Shown here: in pieces, positions 34,857 to 43,443 of the stretch
Numbering within the stretch: the stretch's first letter is position 1
Layout: each line of letters begins with the position of its first letter
Assembly (NCBI RefSeq): GCF_018131015.1
Contig: NZ_JAFCJJ010000004.1
Location: 1 to 64,000 of the forward strand
DNA from: Bradyrhizobium diazoefficiens
Lineage (GTDB): Bacteria > Pseudomonadota > Alphaproteobacteria > Rhizobiales > Xanthobacteraceae
DNA: 64,000 bases
Reading direction: 5' to 3'
Position numbers and translations under genes: made by a program
Notes under the pieces: model-generated
Databases searched by the model: none
Told to the model about the DNA's origin: nothing
What the model saw: the letters and a program-made list of their open reading frames with translations, nothing else

Positions 34857-35552
34857 CTATGGTTGCCGTCGCTTGTCTTCAGCAACAGCCAGTCCCTTTA
34901 GGGAAGTATCGCCGTACTCCCCGGTGGTATCTGTAAACGAAAAGCTTGCCGCCGCGTCTTTTTTGATGAGGAACTGATTGTGGGGCAAGGCCACGATGGG
35001 CAGATCCATCGCTTCCGCAAAATACACACTATACGGGAACACCAGGGTCGGCTCAAAGCGCACATCGTGCTGCCAGGCAGTGGTGGTAAAGTCGTCGCCA
35101 CCGATGATGCCGCCCTGTTTGATTTTCGGCAGGACCTTTATGAGGTCAATCGTGATACCCTTGAGCGTATGGTCGCCGTCGATATACGCGAAATCGAGAC
35201 TCTCGTCAGGAATGCATTTCAGGACGTCGCTGGATCTGCCTCTGAGAATGACCCTCTTTTCGGCGGCGAAAGCCGTGCCTTCACACATCTCTTGATAGAT
35301 TGCCTCGAACATCTCGGGCGCGACATTGAACGGCTTATTCCAGTCCGGCAGATTTGCCCAAGGATCGATCATGTAAAATCGTTCCAGGTGACGGCAATTG
35401 CGAAGGATGGATGCCGAAAACTCTCCCTTCCAGACCCCGATTTCCGCCATGCTTCGAACCTGATGAAGAGCCAGCAAGCGGATCCACAAGTCGAAGCGAG
35501 AATCGCACCCGCGCAGCAATTGCTGGAGACTTGAAATATCGAATCCCGTCAT
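34857..35552 (-). CDS. Class I SAM-dependent methyltransferase (methyltransf_24 type)
   Basis: A protein of 231 residues. Motif I is MAEIGVWKGEFSASILRNC; the strand SLDFAYIDGDHTLKGITIDL with the DGDH acid pair and GGIIGGDDF are typical of TylF/methyltransf_24 sugar or glycan O-methyltransferases, which use a metal bound by these Asp/His residues. Its ATG overlaps the stop of wzt by 4 bases, and the giant fusion gene begins 2 bases after its own stop, so all three are translationally linked. Confidence 0.85.
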   Translation of the reverse strand: MTGFDISSLQQLLRGCDSRFDLWIRLLALHQVRSMAEIGVWKGEFSASILRNCRHLERFYMIDPWANLPDWNKPFNVAPEMFEAIYQEMCEGTAFAAEKRVILRGRSSDVLKCIPDESLDFAYIDGDHTLKGITIDLIKVLPKIKQGGIIGGDDFTTTAWQHDVRFEPTLVFPYSVYFAEAMDLPIVALPHNQFLIKKDAAASFSFTDTTGEYGDTSLKGLAVAEDKRRQP

Positions 35553-36910
35553 TGCTCAACCCATTCCAAAGAGGGCTCGCTCGACATCAGGTCCGCGTAT
35601 CCAAACGATCCTGACGGATCTGTTTGCGCAAGGCGGAACATCAATGCGTCTATGATACGGTGAGCGCAGTTCGGCTCTTCCTGCGACCAGATGCCGCCGC
35701 CGACAAAGTACGCTTCATTGAACAAGCCCATCCGAAATGAAAATCGGATTCTGAACCCGGCGCCTGCGCGCACGTTACGGATGTGAGTCCCGTCGTGGGG
35801 GTGCCGCTGCCCGGTGATGACAGCTCCGGAAATAGTCCGGATATGCACGCCGAAGTAAACGCCGGAAAGATCCTTCAGAAAGCGACCTGTCACCTCAATC
35901 TGGTATATCTCGTTAGGATTCAGAACATTCACGACCCGAGACCCTTGATCAAGGATCGCTATTGACAGGATTTCAGCCCCTTGCACCGGATAGACGGTGG
36001 TTGTTGTCGGAACGAGTCCGGGGTCGAACGATGCCGAATTGTTCTTCGCTGGCGCGGATTTTTCCTCTGTCGCGTTGCGATAGCCTGCAACTTCGCCTGC
36101 GTCAGCTGCGGCAGAATACTCTTGAACAAGCAGTTTCTGTTCTTCCGGAGGAGCATAGAGCAATCTTTGATAAGCGCGCACTACATCCGCCGGCCTTCCC
36201 TGCATTAGTCGAAAGCCGCTGTCGAGAAGGAAGGCTCTGTCGCACAATTCGATCACGGCCGAAGCTGAATGAGACACGAACAGGATCGACGTGCCCTTGG
36301 CCTTCAGCTCCTCAAGGCGCGCAAAGCACTTGCGCTGAAACCTCTCGTCGCCAACGGCCAATGCCTCGTCAACCACGAGAATATCCGGATTGATCATGGC
36401 CTGAACGGCGAACGCCAGCCGCACGACCATTCCGCTGGAATAGCTCTTCACGGGTTGCTCGATGAAATCCCCGATATCGGCGAAGGCGGCGATCTCATCG
36501 AAGCAGGCATCAATTTCGTGTTGGCTCAACCCCAGTATCGCGGCGTTCAGATATACATTTTCGCGACCAGTGAACTCGGGATTGAAACCGGAACCGAGCT
36601 CCAGGAGCGCTGCGATTTTTCCAGTTGTCTGGATCTTGCCGAAGGTTGGATTGAGTGTACCGCAGATGGCCTGGAGCAGCGTCGACTTCCCGCTGCCATT
36701 GCGACCTATGATGCCAACGGTCTCACCTTTCCGAACTTCCAACGAGACGTCCTTGAGCGCCCAGAACTCGCGGAAGTAGTGTCGAGGCTCCCGTCCGGTC
36801 AATGACTGAAGGCGCGGCAGCACGAACTGTTTCAACCGGTCCCGAGGGCTGTCGTAGATCTGATAGTACTTGCTCAGATGCTCGACCCGAACCGATACGT
36901 CAGAGGACAT
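35549..36910 (-). CDS. wzt: Polysaccharide ABC exporter ATP-binding protein with carbohydrate-binding C-terminus
   Basis: A protein of 453 residues. The nucleotide-binding domain has Walker A GRNGSGKST, the signature region VKSYSSGMVVRLAFAVQ and Walker B DILVVDEALAVGD. After about residue 270 there is an extended region (VQGAEILSIAILDQG, EVTGRFLKDLSGVYFGVHIR) typical of Wzt C-terminal domains that recognise the modified non-reducing end of the polymer before export. The methyltransferases downstream could make that terminal mark. The ATG overlaps the wzm stop by 11 bases. Confidence 0.9.
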   Translation of the reverse strand: MSSDVSVRVEHLSKYYQIYDSPRDRLKQFVLPRLQSLTGREPRHYFREFWALKDVSLEVRKGETVGIIGRNGSGKSTLLQAICGTLNPTFGKIQTTGKIAALLELGSGFNPEFTGRENVYLNAAILGLSQHEIDACFDEIAAFADIGDFIEQPVKSYSSGMVVRLAFAVQAMINPDILVVDEALAVGDERFQRKCFARLEELKAKGTSILFVSHSASAVIELCDRAFLLDSGFRLMQGRPADVVRAYQRLLYAPPEEQKLLVQEYSAAADAGEVAGYRNATEEKSAPAKNNSASFDPGLVPTTTTVYPVQGAEILSIAILDQGSRVVNVLNPNEIYQIEVTGRFLKDLSGVYFGVHIRTISGAVITGQRHPHDGTHIRNVRAGAGFRIRFSFRMGLFNEAYFVGGGIWSQEEPNCAHRIIDALMFRLAQTDPSGSFGYADLMSSEPSLEWVEQ

Positions 36911-37718
36911 CGGCAAAACCCTTGCGCGTCTTCTGGAACCAAACGAAGCCGAACCAGGCAAACACGGATGCTGCCGCCAGATAGACGCCAAGCGACGTGA
37001 TGTCAGGCGGCTTGCCCCAGTAGAGCGCATCACGCGAATACTCGATCGCGGGCGTAAGCGGGTTCAATGAGAGCAGCAACCGATACCCTTCCGGCAGCGC
37101 ACTCGCCGGATAAAACACCGGCGACAGGAACATCAAGGCAGACGTGGCAATACCGATGAACTGGGAGACATCGCGCAGAAAGACGCCAAGGGATGCGAGT
37201 ATCCAGCTCGCGCCCAGGGTGAAGATCAATAGTGGCAGCAGGACAAGTGGGAAATAGAGTGCGGTCGCCGGAGGCGCGCCATGGAAGTATACGTAAGTGA
37301 AAAGCCAAATCCCAAGGCCGATCAAGTAGTGGAACAGCGCGGATCCAACCATGACAAAGGGCAAGATTTCCAAAGGAAAAACGACCCGCTTGACGTAGTT
37401 CGGATTGGCAACAATCAGGCCTGTCGCGCGGTTGATGGATTCTGCAAAGAGGTTGAACGTTATCAATCCCGCGAAGAGCACGAGTGCAAATTCCATATTT
37501 GAACCCATCTCGATGCTCCAGCGAGCCTTGAGGATCGTGCCGAAGACAAACGTGTAGATCGCCAACATGAGCAGCGGATTAAAAAAGGACCAAAGTATTC
37601 CCAGGATTGATCCGCGATAGCGGCCGAAAATCTCGCGTTTGATTGAGGCCGAGACGAGCGAACGATTGCGCCAGATGCTCCAAGCCATTTCCGCGGGGTG
37701 AATTCTAAAGTGTTGCAT
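36900..37718 (-). CDS. wzm: Polysaccharide ABC exporter permease
   Basis: A protein of 272 residues, ABC-2 type permease with about six hydrophobic helices (ILGILWSFFNPLLMLAIYTF, VLLPLLIFTLGASWILASLG, and others) and the conserved QFIGIATSALMFLSPVFYPA near the C-terminus. With Wzt it exports undecaprenyl-linked polysaccharide across the inner membrane. The start is ATG at 37718, overlapping the rfbC stop by one base. Confidence 0.9.
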   Translation of the reverse strand: MQHFRIHPAEMAWSIWRNRSLVSASIKREIFGRYRGSILGILWSFFNPLLMLAIYTFVFGTILKARWSIEMGSNMEFALVLFAGLITFNLFAESINRATGLIVANPNYVKRVVFPLEILPFVMVGSALFHYLIGLGIWLFTYVYFHGAPPATALYFPLVLLPLLIFTLGASWILASLGVFLRDVSQFIGIATSALMFLSPVFYPASALPEGYRLLLSLNPLTPAIEYSRDALYWGKPPDITSLGVYLAAASVFAWFGFVWFQKTRKGFADVL

Positions 37719-38263
37719 CAGACAAACACCTCTGCCTCGTGCAAGCAAGGAGCAGCAACATCCTTAGCGGAAAGCCGCGGCTCGCCCGATAGCGGCCACT
37801 TGATTCCAAGCGCGGGGTCGTTCCACAGCAGGCTACGCTCGTGTTCCGGTGCGTAGTAGTCGGTCGTCTTATAGAGAAACTGGGCCGTATCGCTGACGAC
37901 GAGGAAGCCGTGGGCAAATCCCTTCGGTACCCACAACTGCTTCTTGTTTTGCGCGCTGAGGTGGACGCCGACCCACTTGCCGAACGTGGGTGAAGATCTC
38001 CGTATATCGACGACAACATCGTATACTTCACCTTCTACGACCCGCACCAATTTCTCTTGAGATTGCTTGATTTGATAGTGCAAGCCTCGAATGACGTTCC
38101 TGGCGGACTTGGAATGATTGTCCTGAACGAAATTTGGTCGCAACCCCGTCGCTTGCTCAAAGGCTCTTGCATTGAAGCTCTCGAAGAAGAAACCGCGGTC
38201 GTCGCCAAAGAATTTTGGCTCGATGAGCAGCACCTCTGGAATGTCAGTCCGCATAGCCAACAT
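37718..38263 (-). CDS. rfbC: dTDP-4-dehydrorhamnose 3,5-epimerase
   Basis: A protein of 181 residues; I chose the ATG at 38263 (MLAMRTDIPEVLLIEPKFFG), with GGGGAG upstream, giving the normal family length. Motifs include FGDDRGFFFESFN, RGLHYQIKQSQEKLVRVVEG with the catalytic His region, and PKGFAHGFLVVSDTAQFLYK. It performs the third step of dTDP-L-rhamnose synthesis. 142 bases separate it from rfbA upstream. Confidence 0.92.
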   Translation of the reverse strand: MLAMRTDIPEVLLIEPKFFGDDRGFFFESFNARAFEQATGLRPNFVQDNHSKSARNVIRGLHYQIKQSQEKLVRVVEGEVYDVVVDIRRSSPTFGKWVGVHLSAQNKKQLWVPKGFAHGFLVVSDTAQFLYKTTDYYAPEHERSLLWNDPALGIKWPLSGEPRLSAKDVAAPCLHEAEVFV

Positions 38264-38405
38264 CGGACGATTTCTCCCCAGCAGAATGAGCATGCATCCT
38301 GGCAGACGCTTTGAGATACGCTTGTTCGGCGCCATTCGCGCCTTTATTGCCTAACGGGGGGCCAGTCAAGTAGCGAATAGGTCGCATAACTTGTTGAAAT
38401 TGCAG

Positions 38406-39299
38406 TCAAAACTGCACTTCGTCCAGCAACTCTTTCAGATATTGGCCGTAGTTGGTCTTGCCGAGCGCGGCAGCGAGAGACCGAAGCTGATCCGGCCCGA
38501 TCCATTTCTGGAGGAACGCTATTTCTTCGGGGCAGGCGATCTTCATTTTTTGGCGACCTTCAAGCGTGGCGACAAAATGACCGGCCTCCAGCAACGACTC
38601 ATGTGTTCCCGTATCAAACCACGCGAAACCACGGCCCAGTACCTCGACATTCAGCCCTCCGGCCTCGAGATAGGCCTTGTTCACGTCCGTTATCTCGAGC
38701 TCGCCCCGCGCCGACGGTGTGACTTCACGGGCGTATGCGATAGCCTCGTTGTCGTAAAAGTAGAGGCCCGTCACTGCGAAGTTGGACTTCGGCTCGACTG
38801 GCTTTTCTTCGAGAGAGAGCGCCCGGCGCTGCGTATCGAATTCCACTACGCCATATCGCTTGGGGTCTCGGACACGATAAGCGAATACAGTGGCCCCCAC
38901 CGCACGTGCGTGTGCAGCTTCAAGCAGATCAGGAAGGCCATGCCCGTAGAAGATGTTATCGCCGAGGATTAGGGCGATGTCGTCGCGGCCGATGAAGGGA
39001 GCGCCGATTGTCAACGCTTGAGCTAGCCCTTCTGGCCTTTCTTGCACAGCGTACTCGAGGCGCATTCCCCATTTGGAGCCGTCTCCAAGAAGTTGCGCGA
39101 AGCGAGGAACGTCGTGCTCTGTTGAGATGATCAAAACCTCTCGTATCCCGGTAAGCATCAAGACCGAAAGCGGATAGTAAATCATCGGCTTATCAAAAAC
39201 GGGCAGCAGTTGCTTGCTGACGGCCAATGTCGCCGGATGCAATCGCGTCCCTGACCCCCCAGCAAGAACGATGCCTTTTCTCTTTCGGTGTTCCGTCAT
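38406..39299 (-). CDS. rfbA: Glucose-1-phosphate thymidylyltransferase
   Basis: A protein of 297 residues from the ATG at 39299. The nucleotidyltransferase signature [20 protein letters not shown], then [20 protein letters not shown], and the [15 protein letters not shown] and [10 protein letters not shown] segments are RmlA hallmarks. It makes dTDP-glucose from glucose-1-phosphate and dTTP. The ATG overlaps the rfbD stop by 4 bases. C-terminal residues [15 protein letters not shown] are also typical. Confidence 0.93.
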   Translation of the reverse strand: MTEHRKRKGIVLAGGSGTRLHPATLAVSKQLLPVFDKPMIYYPLSVLMLTGIREVLIISTEHDVPRFAQLLGDGSKWGMRLEYAVQERPEGLAQALTIGAPFIGRDDIALILGDNIFYGHGLPDLLEAAHARAVGATVFAYRVRDPKRYGVVEFDTQRRALSLEEKPVEPKSNFAVTGLYFYDNEAIAYAREVTPSARGELEITDVNKAYLEAGGLNVEVLGRGFAWFDTGTHESLLEAGHFVATLEGRQKMKIACPEEIAFLQKWIGPDQLRSLAAALGKTNYGQYLKELLDEVQF

Positions 39300-40207
39300 G
39301 TCGTCGAACCTCTCCAGTTGGCGACGAAAGTCTTTACGTTCGCTTGCCACGGAGGAAGATCGAGTTCGAACGTCCGGCGAAGTTTTCGTGTATCAAGGGA
39401 TGAATTCCTAGGCCGCGCTGCAGCAGCGGGATATTCGTTTGAGGCGATCGGAATTATTCTGTCTTCCCTAATGCGCAGCTCTTGTTGCTGCCGTTCCGCT
39501 TCCCGGATGAGCTCCAAGGCAAACCCGTGCCATGAGATGCGTCCCTCTGGAGCGACATTGAACACACCACACTGATCGGAGGTGTCTTTGTGGTCGCGCG
39601 CAAGGTATCGATCGATAACGCAAGCCGTGATCTCAGCTATAATTTCAGCGGAAGTAGGTGCCCCGAATTGATCGTTGACGATCCTAAGTTCGTCGCGCTC
39701 CGATGCCAACCGCAATATAGTTTTAGCGAAGTTCTTACCCCTTAGGCCATACACCCAGGCTACCCGCAGAATCGTGTGGTTGCCAGCCGCCAGGATCGCG
39801 CGATCTCCTGCCAACTTTGAACGGCCGTAAACGTTAAGTGGGCGCGGTAAATCGTCCTCGAGATACGGCATATCCTTTGCGCCATCGAAAACATAGTCCG
39901 TGGAGTAATGAATCAACCACGCACCCAGCGTTGTCGCCTCCTCGGCGATCACGCCAGGAGCAATCGCATTAATCGTGAAACAAGCCTCCTCGTCTTGCTC
40001 AGCCTTATCAACAGCAGTGTAAGCGGCCGCATTGACAATGATGTTCGGCTTCGCCGCGCGGATCACATTGCGCAACTCGGCAATATTCCCGAGGTCGCAC
40101 GTCGTGCGGTTGTGCGCAAACAGTTGCCCTCGGAGCGCAAGACTGGCCTGCAAAGCCGAGCCAACCTGGCCATCCTTTCCCAGGAGTAGGATACGGGAAT
40201 CGGTCAT
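39296..40207 (-). CDS. rfbD: dTDP-4-dehydrorhamnose reductase
   Basis: A protein of 303 residues. [20 protein letters not shown] gives the GxxGxxG NAD(P) site; [18 protein letters not shown] and the YGRSKLAGD (YxxxK) motif are diagnostic for RmlD, which performs the last step to dTDP-L-rhamnose. The start is ATG 40207, overlapping the rfbB stop by 4 bases. Confidence 0.93.
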   Translation of the reverse strand: MTDSRILLLGKDGQVGSALQASLALRGQLFAHNRTTCDLGNIAELRNVIRAAKPNIIVNAAAYTAVDKAEQDEEACFTINAIAPGVIAEEATTLGAWLIHYSTDYVFDGAKDMPYLEDDLPRPLNVYGRSKLAGDRAILAAGNHTILRVAWVYGLRGKNFAKTILRLASERDELRIVNDQFGAPTSAEIIAEITACVIDRYLARDHKDTSDQCGVFNVAPEGRISWHGFALELIREAERQQQELRIREDRIIPIASNEYPAAAARPRNSSLDTRKLRRTFELDLPPWQANVKTFVANWRGSTT

Positions 40208-41304
40208 CGGGCTGAATAATTGGTTTGAATCCAGTCGCGGTAGCAGCCTGATAGAATTCGCGCTGTCCACGCCCGATTAGCAACGTACCATCTGATGGTA
40301 TTACGAAGCCCGGACTCGAAACTTTGAATCGGCCGCCATCCTAGCTCATGTCGGATTTTCGACGCATCGATTGCGTAGCGTCGGTCATGTCCCGGGCGAT
40401 CCTTTACGAATGCGATCTGGTCACGGTAGTTTTGTTTGCCGGCTCGTGGGCACTCCTCCTCAAGGATGTCGCAAATCACATGAACAACTTCGATGTTCGT
40501 CTTCTCGCTTTCACCCCCGATATTATAGGTGCTCCCAGGTCTTCCGGCATGCAGAACCGCTCGGATCGCTGCACAATGATCTTCGACGTAGAGCCAGTCG
40601 CGGATTTGAAGCCCATCCCCATAGACGGGTAGTGACTTCCCATCCAGGGCGCTCTGAATCATTAGCGGGATCAGCTTCTCTGGGAATTGAAAAGGTCCAT
40701 AATTATTCGAACAGTTCGTGGTGATTATCGGCAGTGCGTATGTGTGGTGCCACGCACGCATCAAGTGATCGGACGAAGCCTTCGAAGCAGCGTAGGGGCT
40801 GTTTGGTTGAAACGCTCTAGTTTCACGGAACGGAGCCTCGTCCGGCAATAATGAACCATAGACTTCGTCCGTCGAAACATGCACGAATCGAAACGTCTCT
40901 CGCTCGGAGGCGTCCATGCGCTGCCAGTAATCTCTGACGCACTCGAGCAGCCGGAAGGCGCCGACAACATTAGTTGCGATGAAATCGTCCGGTCCGTGGA
41001 TGGAGCGATCGACGTGAGACTCCGCTGCAAAATTGACGATCGCGCGCGGCCGGACTCGATCAAGCAATTCTTTGACTAGACTCACGTCGCCGATGTCGCC
41101 TTGGACAAACTCGATGCGGGCGTGATCCAATCCATAAAGATTATCCAGGTTGCCCGCGTAAGTTAGCTTATCAAGATTGATAACCGATGCTTCTTCCGCA
41201 TCAAGCCAAGTCCTGATGAAGTTCGCGCCAATGAACCCGGCCCCACCGGTGACAAGTATCGGTCGCTTAGGCTTGTCTGAATTAAATTGGGTAACTTGTA
41301 CCAT
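40204..41304 (-). CDS. rfbB: dTDP-glucose 4,6-dehydratase
   Basis: A protein of 366 residues. Opens with the Rossmann motif RPILVTGGAGFIGANFIRTW; contains AESHVDRSIHGPDDFI, VHVSTDEVYGSL (with the Asp-Glu catalytic pair) and the YAASKASSDHLMRAW (YxxxK) motif; ends with the substrate region DRPGHDRRYAIDASKI. Catalyses dTDP-glucose to dTDP-4-keto-6-deoxyglucose. It starts a four-gene rml set (order B-D-A-C) whose product must feed the RgpF-like and other rhamnosyltransferases of the region. Confidence 0.93.
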   Translation of the reverse strand: MVQVTQFNSDKPKRPILVTGGAGFIGANFIRTWLDAEEASVINLDKLTYAGNLDNLYGLDHARIEFVQGDIGDVSLVKELLDRVRPRAIVNFAAESHVDRSIHGPDDFIATNVVGAFRLLECVRDYWQRMDASERETFRFVHVSTDEVYGSLLPDEAPFRETRAFQPNSPYAASKASSDHLMRAWHHTYALPIITTNCSNNYGPFQFPEKLIPLMIQSALDGKSLPVYGDGLQIRDWLYVEDHCAAIRAVLHAGRPGSTYNIGGESEKTNIEVVHVICDILEEECPRAGKQNYRDQIAFVKDRPGHDRRYAIDASKIRHELGWRPIQSFESGLRNTIRWYVANRAWTARILSGCYRDWIQTNYSAR

Positions 41305-41371
41305 CTCACAGTTTCCTTAAACAAGCAGCGTCTCGTCGGGCTGATGTGCCTGGCAGAATGCGAGCATGGCG

Positions 41372-42280
41372 TCAAACCTTCCCGAACATTGCAGCAAACA
41401 GCAATCCGATTTCTCCGAGTAAAGTCTGACGATAGACTCCGCTTTTCCGTAGATGCCAGCAGCGCTGCACAATTCCATCAGCTTCCCGCATTTGGACAAA
41501 GCTCTTGAGGACCTTCCTGTTCTCATCGGTGATGTCGGGCAATAGCCGCTCCAGTTCTTTCAGATGAATGGAGTTCCATTCCTTCCATTGTCCTTCGAAG
41601 AGCATTTTCACGCGCCGCGCACGAGCCCGAAAGCTCAGATTGGACCCCACGAGGTTATCTCCATGCTGGCGGTACTTCACCGAAGGCTTTCTATCGTAGA
41701 AGATCGTACCTCCCACTGCCGAAATGACGATGTAGGTCATCCAGTCATGGATAATCACGTTCCCATCCGCCACTCTCTTGAGCAGTTCGCGTGCTGCCCG
41801 GTTGAAGACCATGGTGTTTCCCCCGGCAATGCTTTGCACGAGAGCGTTGCGAAAGCTGGGTGGCTTTTTGAATTTTATGGAAAATCCGCTGTGGCACCCC
41901 TTGCGATCAATCAATTCGGTTCGCGAACCATAAAGCGTGGGATGATCGCCGGGGGCCGTCCGCACGAGGTCTAACGCTCGTTCCAACTTGTCCGGGCACC
42001 AAACATCGTCTTGATCGCTGAACGCGAAATAGTCCGCTTCGATGCTGGCATCCCGCAGCAAGGAAAGGAAGTTGCTGTTGGCGCCGGCGCAAGGTCCAGA
42101 GCGTAAGGTCACTGAGTTTGAAACGCGCCTGGCGAAGTCTTGAACGATTTCGATCGTTCTGTCCTTGGACCCATCATCCGAAACATGGAGGGACCAATCC
42201 GTATGCGTCTGCTGCACGTAAGATTCGAGCTGCTCAGGTAAAAAACGAGCACCGTCTTTCACTGCAAGGAGAATGGCCAC
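41372..42280 (-). CDS. Family 2 glycosyltransferase (rhamnosyltransferase-like)
   Basis: About 302 residues. The frame is open to 42580, but similarity-like sequence begins at VAILLAVKDGARFLPEQLES, so I set the start at GTG 42280 (no clear Shine-Dalgarno). GT-A features: HVSDDGSKDRTIEIV and the DXD-like FSDQDDVWCPDKLERAL. SIAGGNTMVFNRAARELLKR and HDWMTYIVISAVGG are common in rhamnosyltransferases of the RgpB/WbbL type. 67 bases upstream of rfbB, same strand. Confidence 0.75.
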   Translation of the reverse strand: MAILLAVKDGARFLPEQLESYVQQTHTDWSLHVSDDGSKDRTIEIVQDFARRVSNSVTLRSGPCAGANSNFLSLLRDASIEADYFAFSDQDDVWCPDKLERALDLVRTAPGDHPTLYGSRTELIDRKGCHSGFSIKFKKPPSFRNALVQSIAGGNTMVFNRAARELLKRVADGNVIIHDWMTYIVISAVGGTIFYDRKPSVKYRQHGDNLVGSNLSFRARARRVKMLFEGQWKEWNSIHLKELERLLPDITDENRKVLKSFVQMREADGIVQRCWHLRKSGVYRQTLLGEIGLLFAAMFGKV

Positions 42281-42747
42281 GTGTGCAGGGCTTGAACTTG
42301 TTGCAAGCGTCGAGAACGGCGATGCCGATCCGCCAGTCGGCAATGCGTGGGCAAGTCCGACGAAACCACTAGAACTTCGAAAATCGCATTCTGAAGAAAA
42401 CTCACTTTTCGAATGTTGTGGCACAGCAGAACCCACCAAGTTGCAACTCTCCGTCGGCGCCGGCCGACGTAGCTGAAGGAGGCCCCGCGAGCTGCTCGAA
42501 ACACACGAGCAACCACCCAAACAATTAATACACGTTGATGGCAAGAACTGCAACTTTGTTCTGGATTCAAGAAAGACCAAAAGACATATATTTACAGTAT
42601 CTTAGTAGGCCTACGAGCAGGCATTCAAATGCCCAGGCAAGGTTCCGAGTGTGTCGTTTTGGCCGCAGAGGCGTTGTGGCAAGATCCCACGCCATGACGG
42701 CCGAACGGGCTGGCCCAGTAGCCAGAGACGAACAACGAAGCAACCTG
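42281..42747. other. Gap between glycosyltransferase and anchored tail-fibre-like gene
   Basis: No gene supported. The open frame upstream of the GT2 gene is Ser/Cys-rich and looks like readthrough. Confidence 0.3.
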
Positions 42748-43200
42748 CTATTCTGAGTTTAGGCGTGCTTCATAGGTGCCTGAGAGATATAGCTCCTTTC
42801 GGTCTCCGCCTGGGTAGGCGTTATTGTAGGTGAAGATCACTGCCTGCCGAGCACCGGCGTAGATCACGCCTTGGAGGAAGTTGCCAATGCTAACGTCTCG
42901 GCCAATTGCGACGGCATTCGATCGGCTTGGATAGGGAAGCGTTGCCGTTAAAGCCCCTGTGGCAGTCCCATTTGTCACGACACTGATTGTGAGCTGAAAA
43001 TGAACTGTCGTTCCGATCAGTTTATAGCTGCCAGCCGCGCTTGCACTTCCAATGTTGCCTCCGAGACTGCCAACACTAGGTGCGAACGCTACCCAAGGTG
43101 AACGAGCTTCGCCAAAGAAAAAATCGAGTGTTACAATCGTTGCAATAAACGTAGCGCAAACAATGAGTATTCCTAGGACGATCGATTTACCTGTTGCCAT
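42748..43200 (-). CDS. Membrane-anchored protein with a phage tail-fibre-like domain
   Basis: A protein of 150 residues. An N-terminal hydrophobic helix (SIVLGILIVCATFIATIVTL) is followed by a periplasmic or external domain: FAPSVGSLGGNIGSASAAGS, YKLIGTTVHFQLTISVVTNG, TATGALTATLPYPSRSNA. The alternation of a YxxIG strand, a beta strand and a TGALxxTLP turn matches the phage tail-fibre C-terminal domain seen at 13780-13960 (YTKIGN..SSTGALNIVGLP). Function unknown. It sits between PAPS genes and glycosyltransferases. Confidence 0.5.
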   Translation of the reverse strand: MATGKSIVLGILIVCATFIATIVTLDFFFGEARSPWVAFAPSVGSLGGNIGSASAAGSYKLIGTTVHFQLTISVVTNGTATGALTATLPYPSRSNAVAIGRDVSIGNFLQGVIYAGARQAVIFTYNNAYPGGDRKELYLSGTYEARLNSE

Positions 43201-43443
43201 ATTCTGTTCCTAGCTTCTAAGAACACCTTGAGTACGTGCAAAAACCCTTGTTGGTTCGTGCACAAACCTACTTGCGCGTCAGGCTTGCCTGGGTTCGAGG
43301 GCTGATCAAAAGGTGCCCTCGCCCTGAGGAGCCTGATCAAGGCCGACGGCGTGGTGGTTGTCACGATTGGCCAGAAGCCAAGGACGAGCAGTCGCGGTCA
43401 GGCGGGAAACAGCTCCTACAGCGGAACTAGCTTCTTCATCCGA

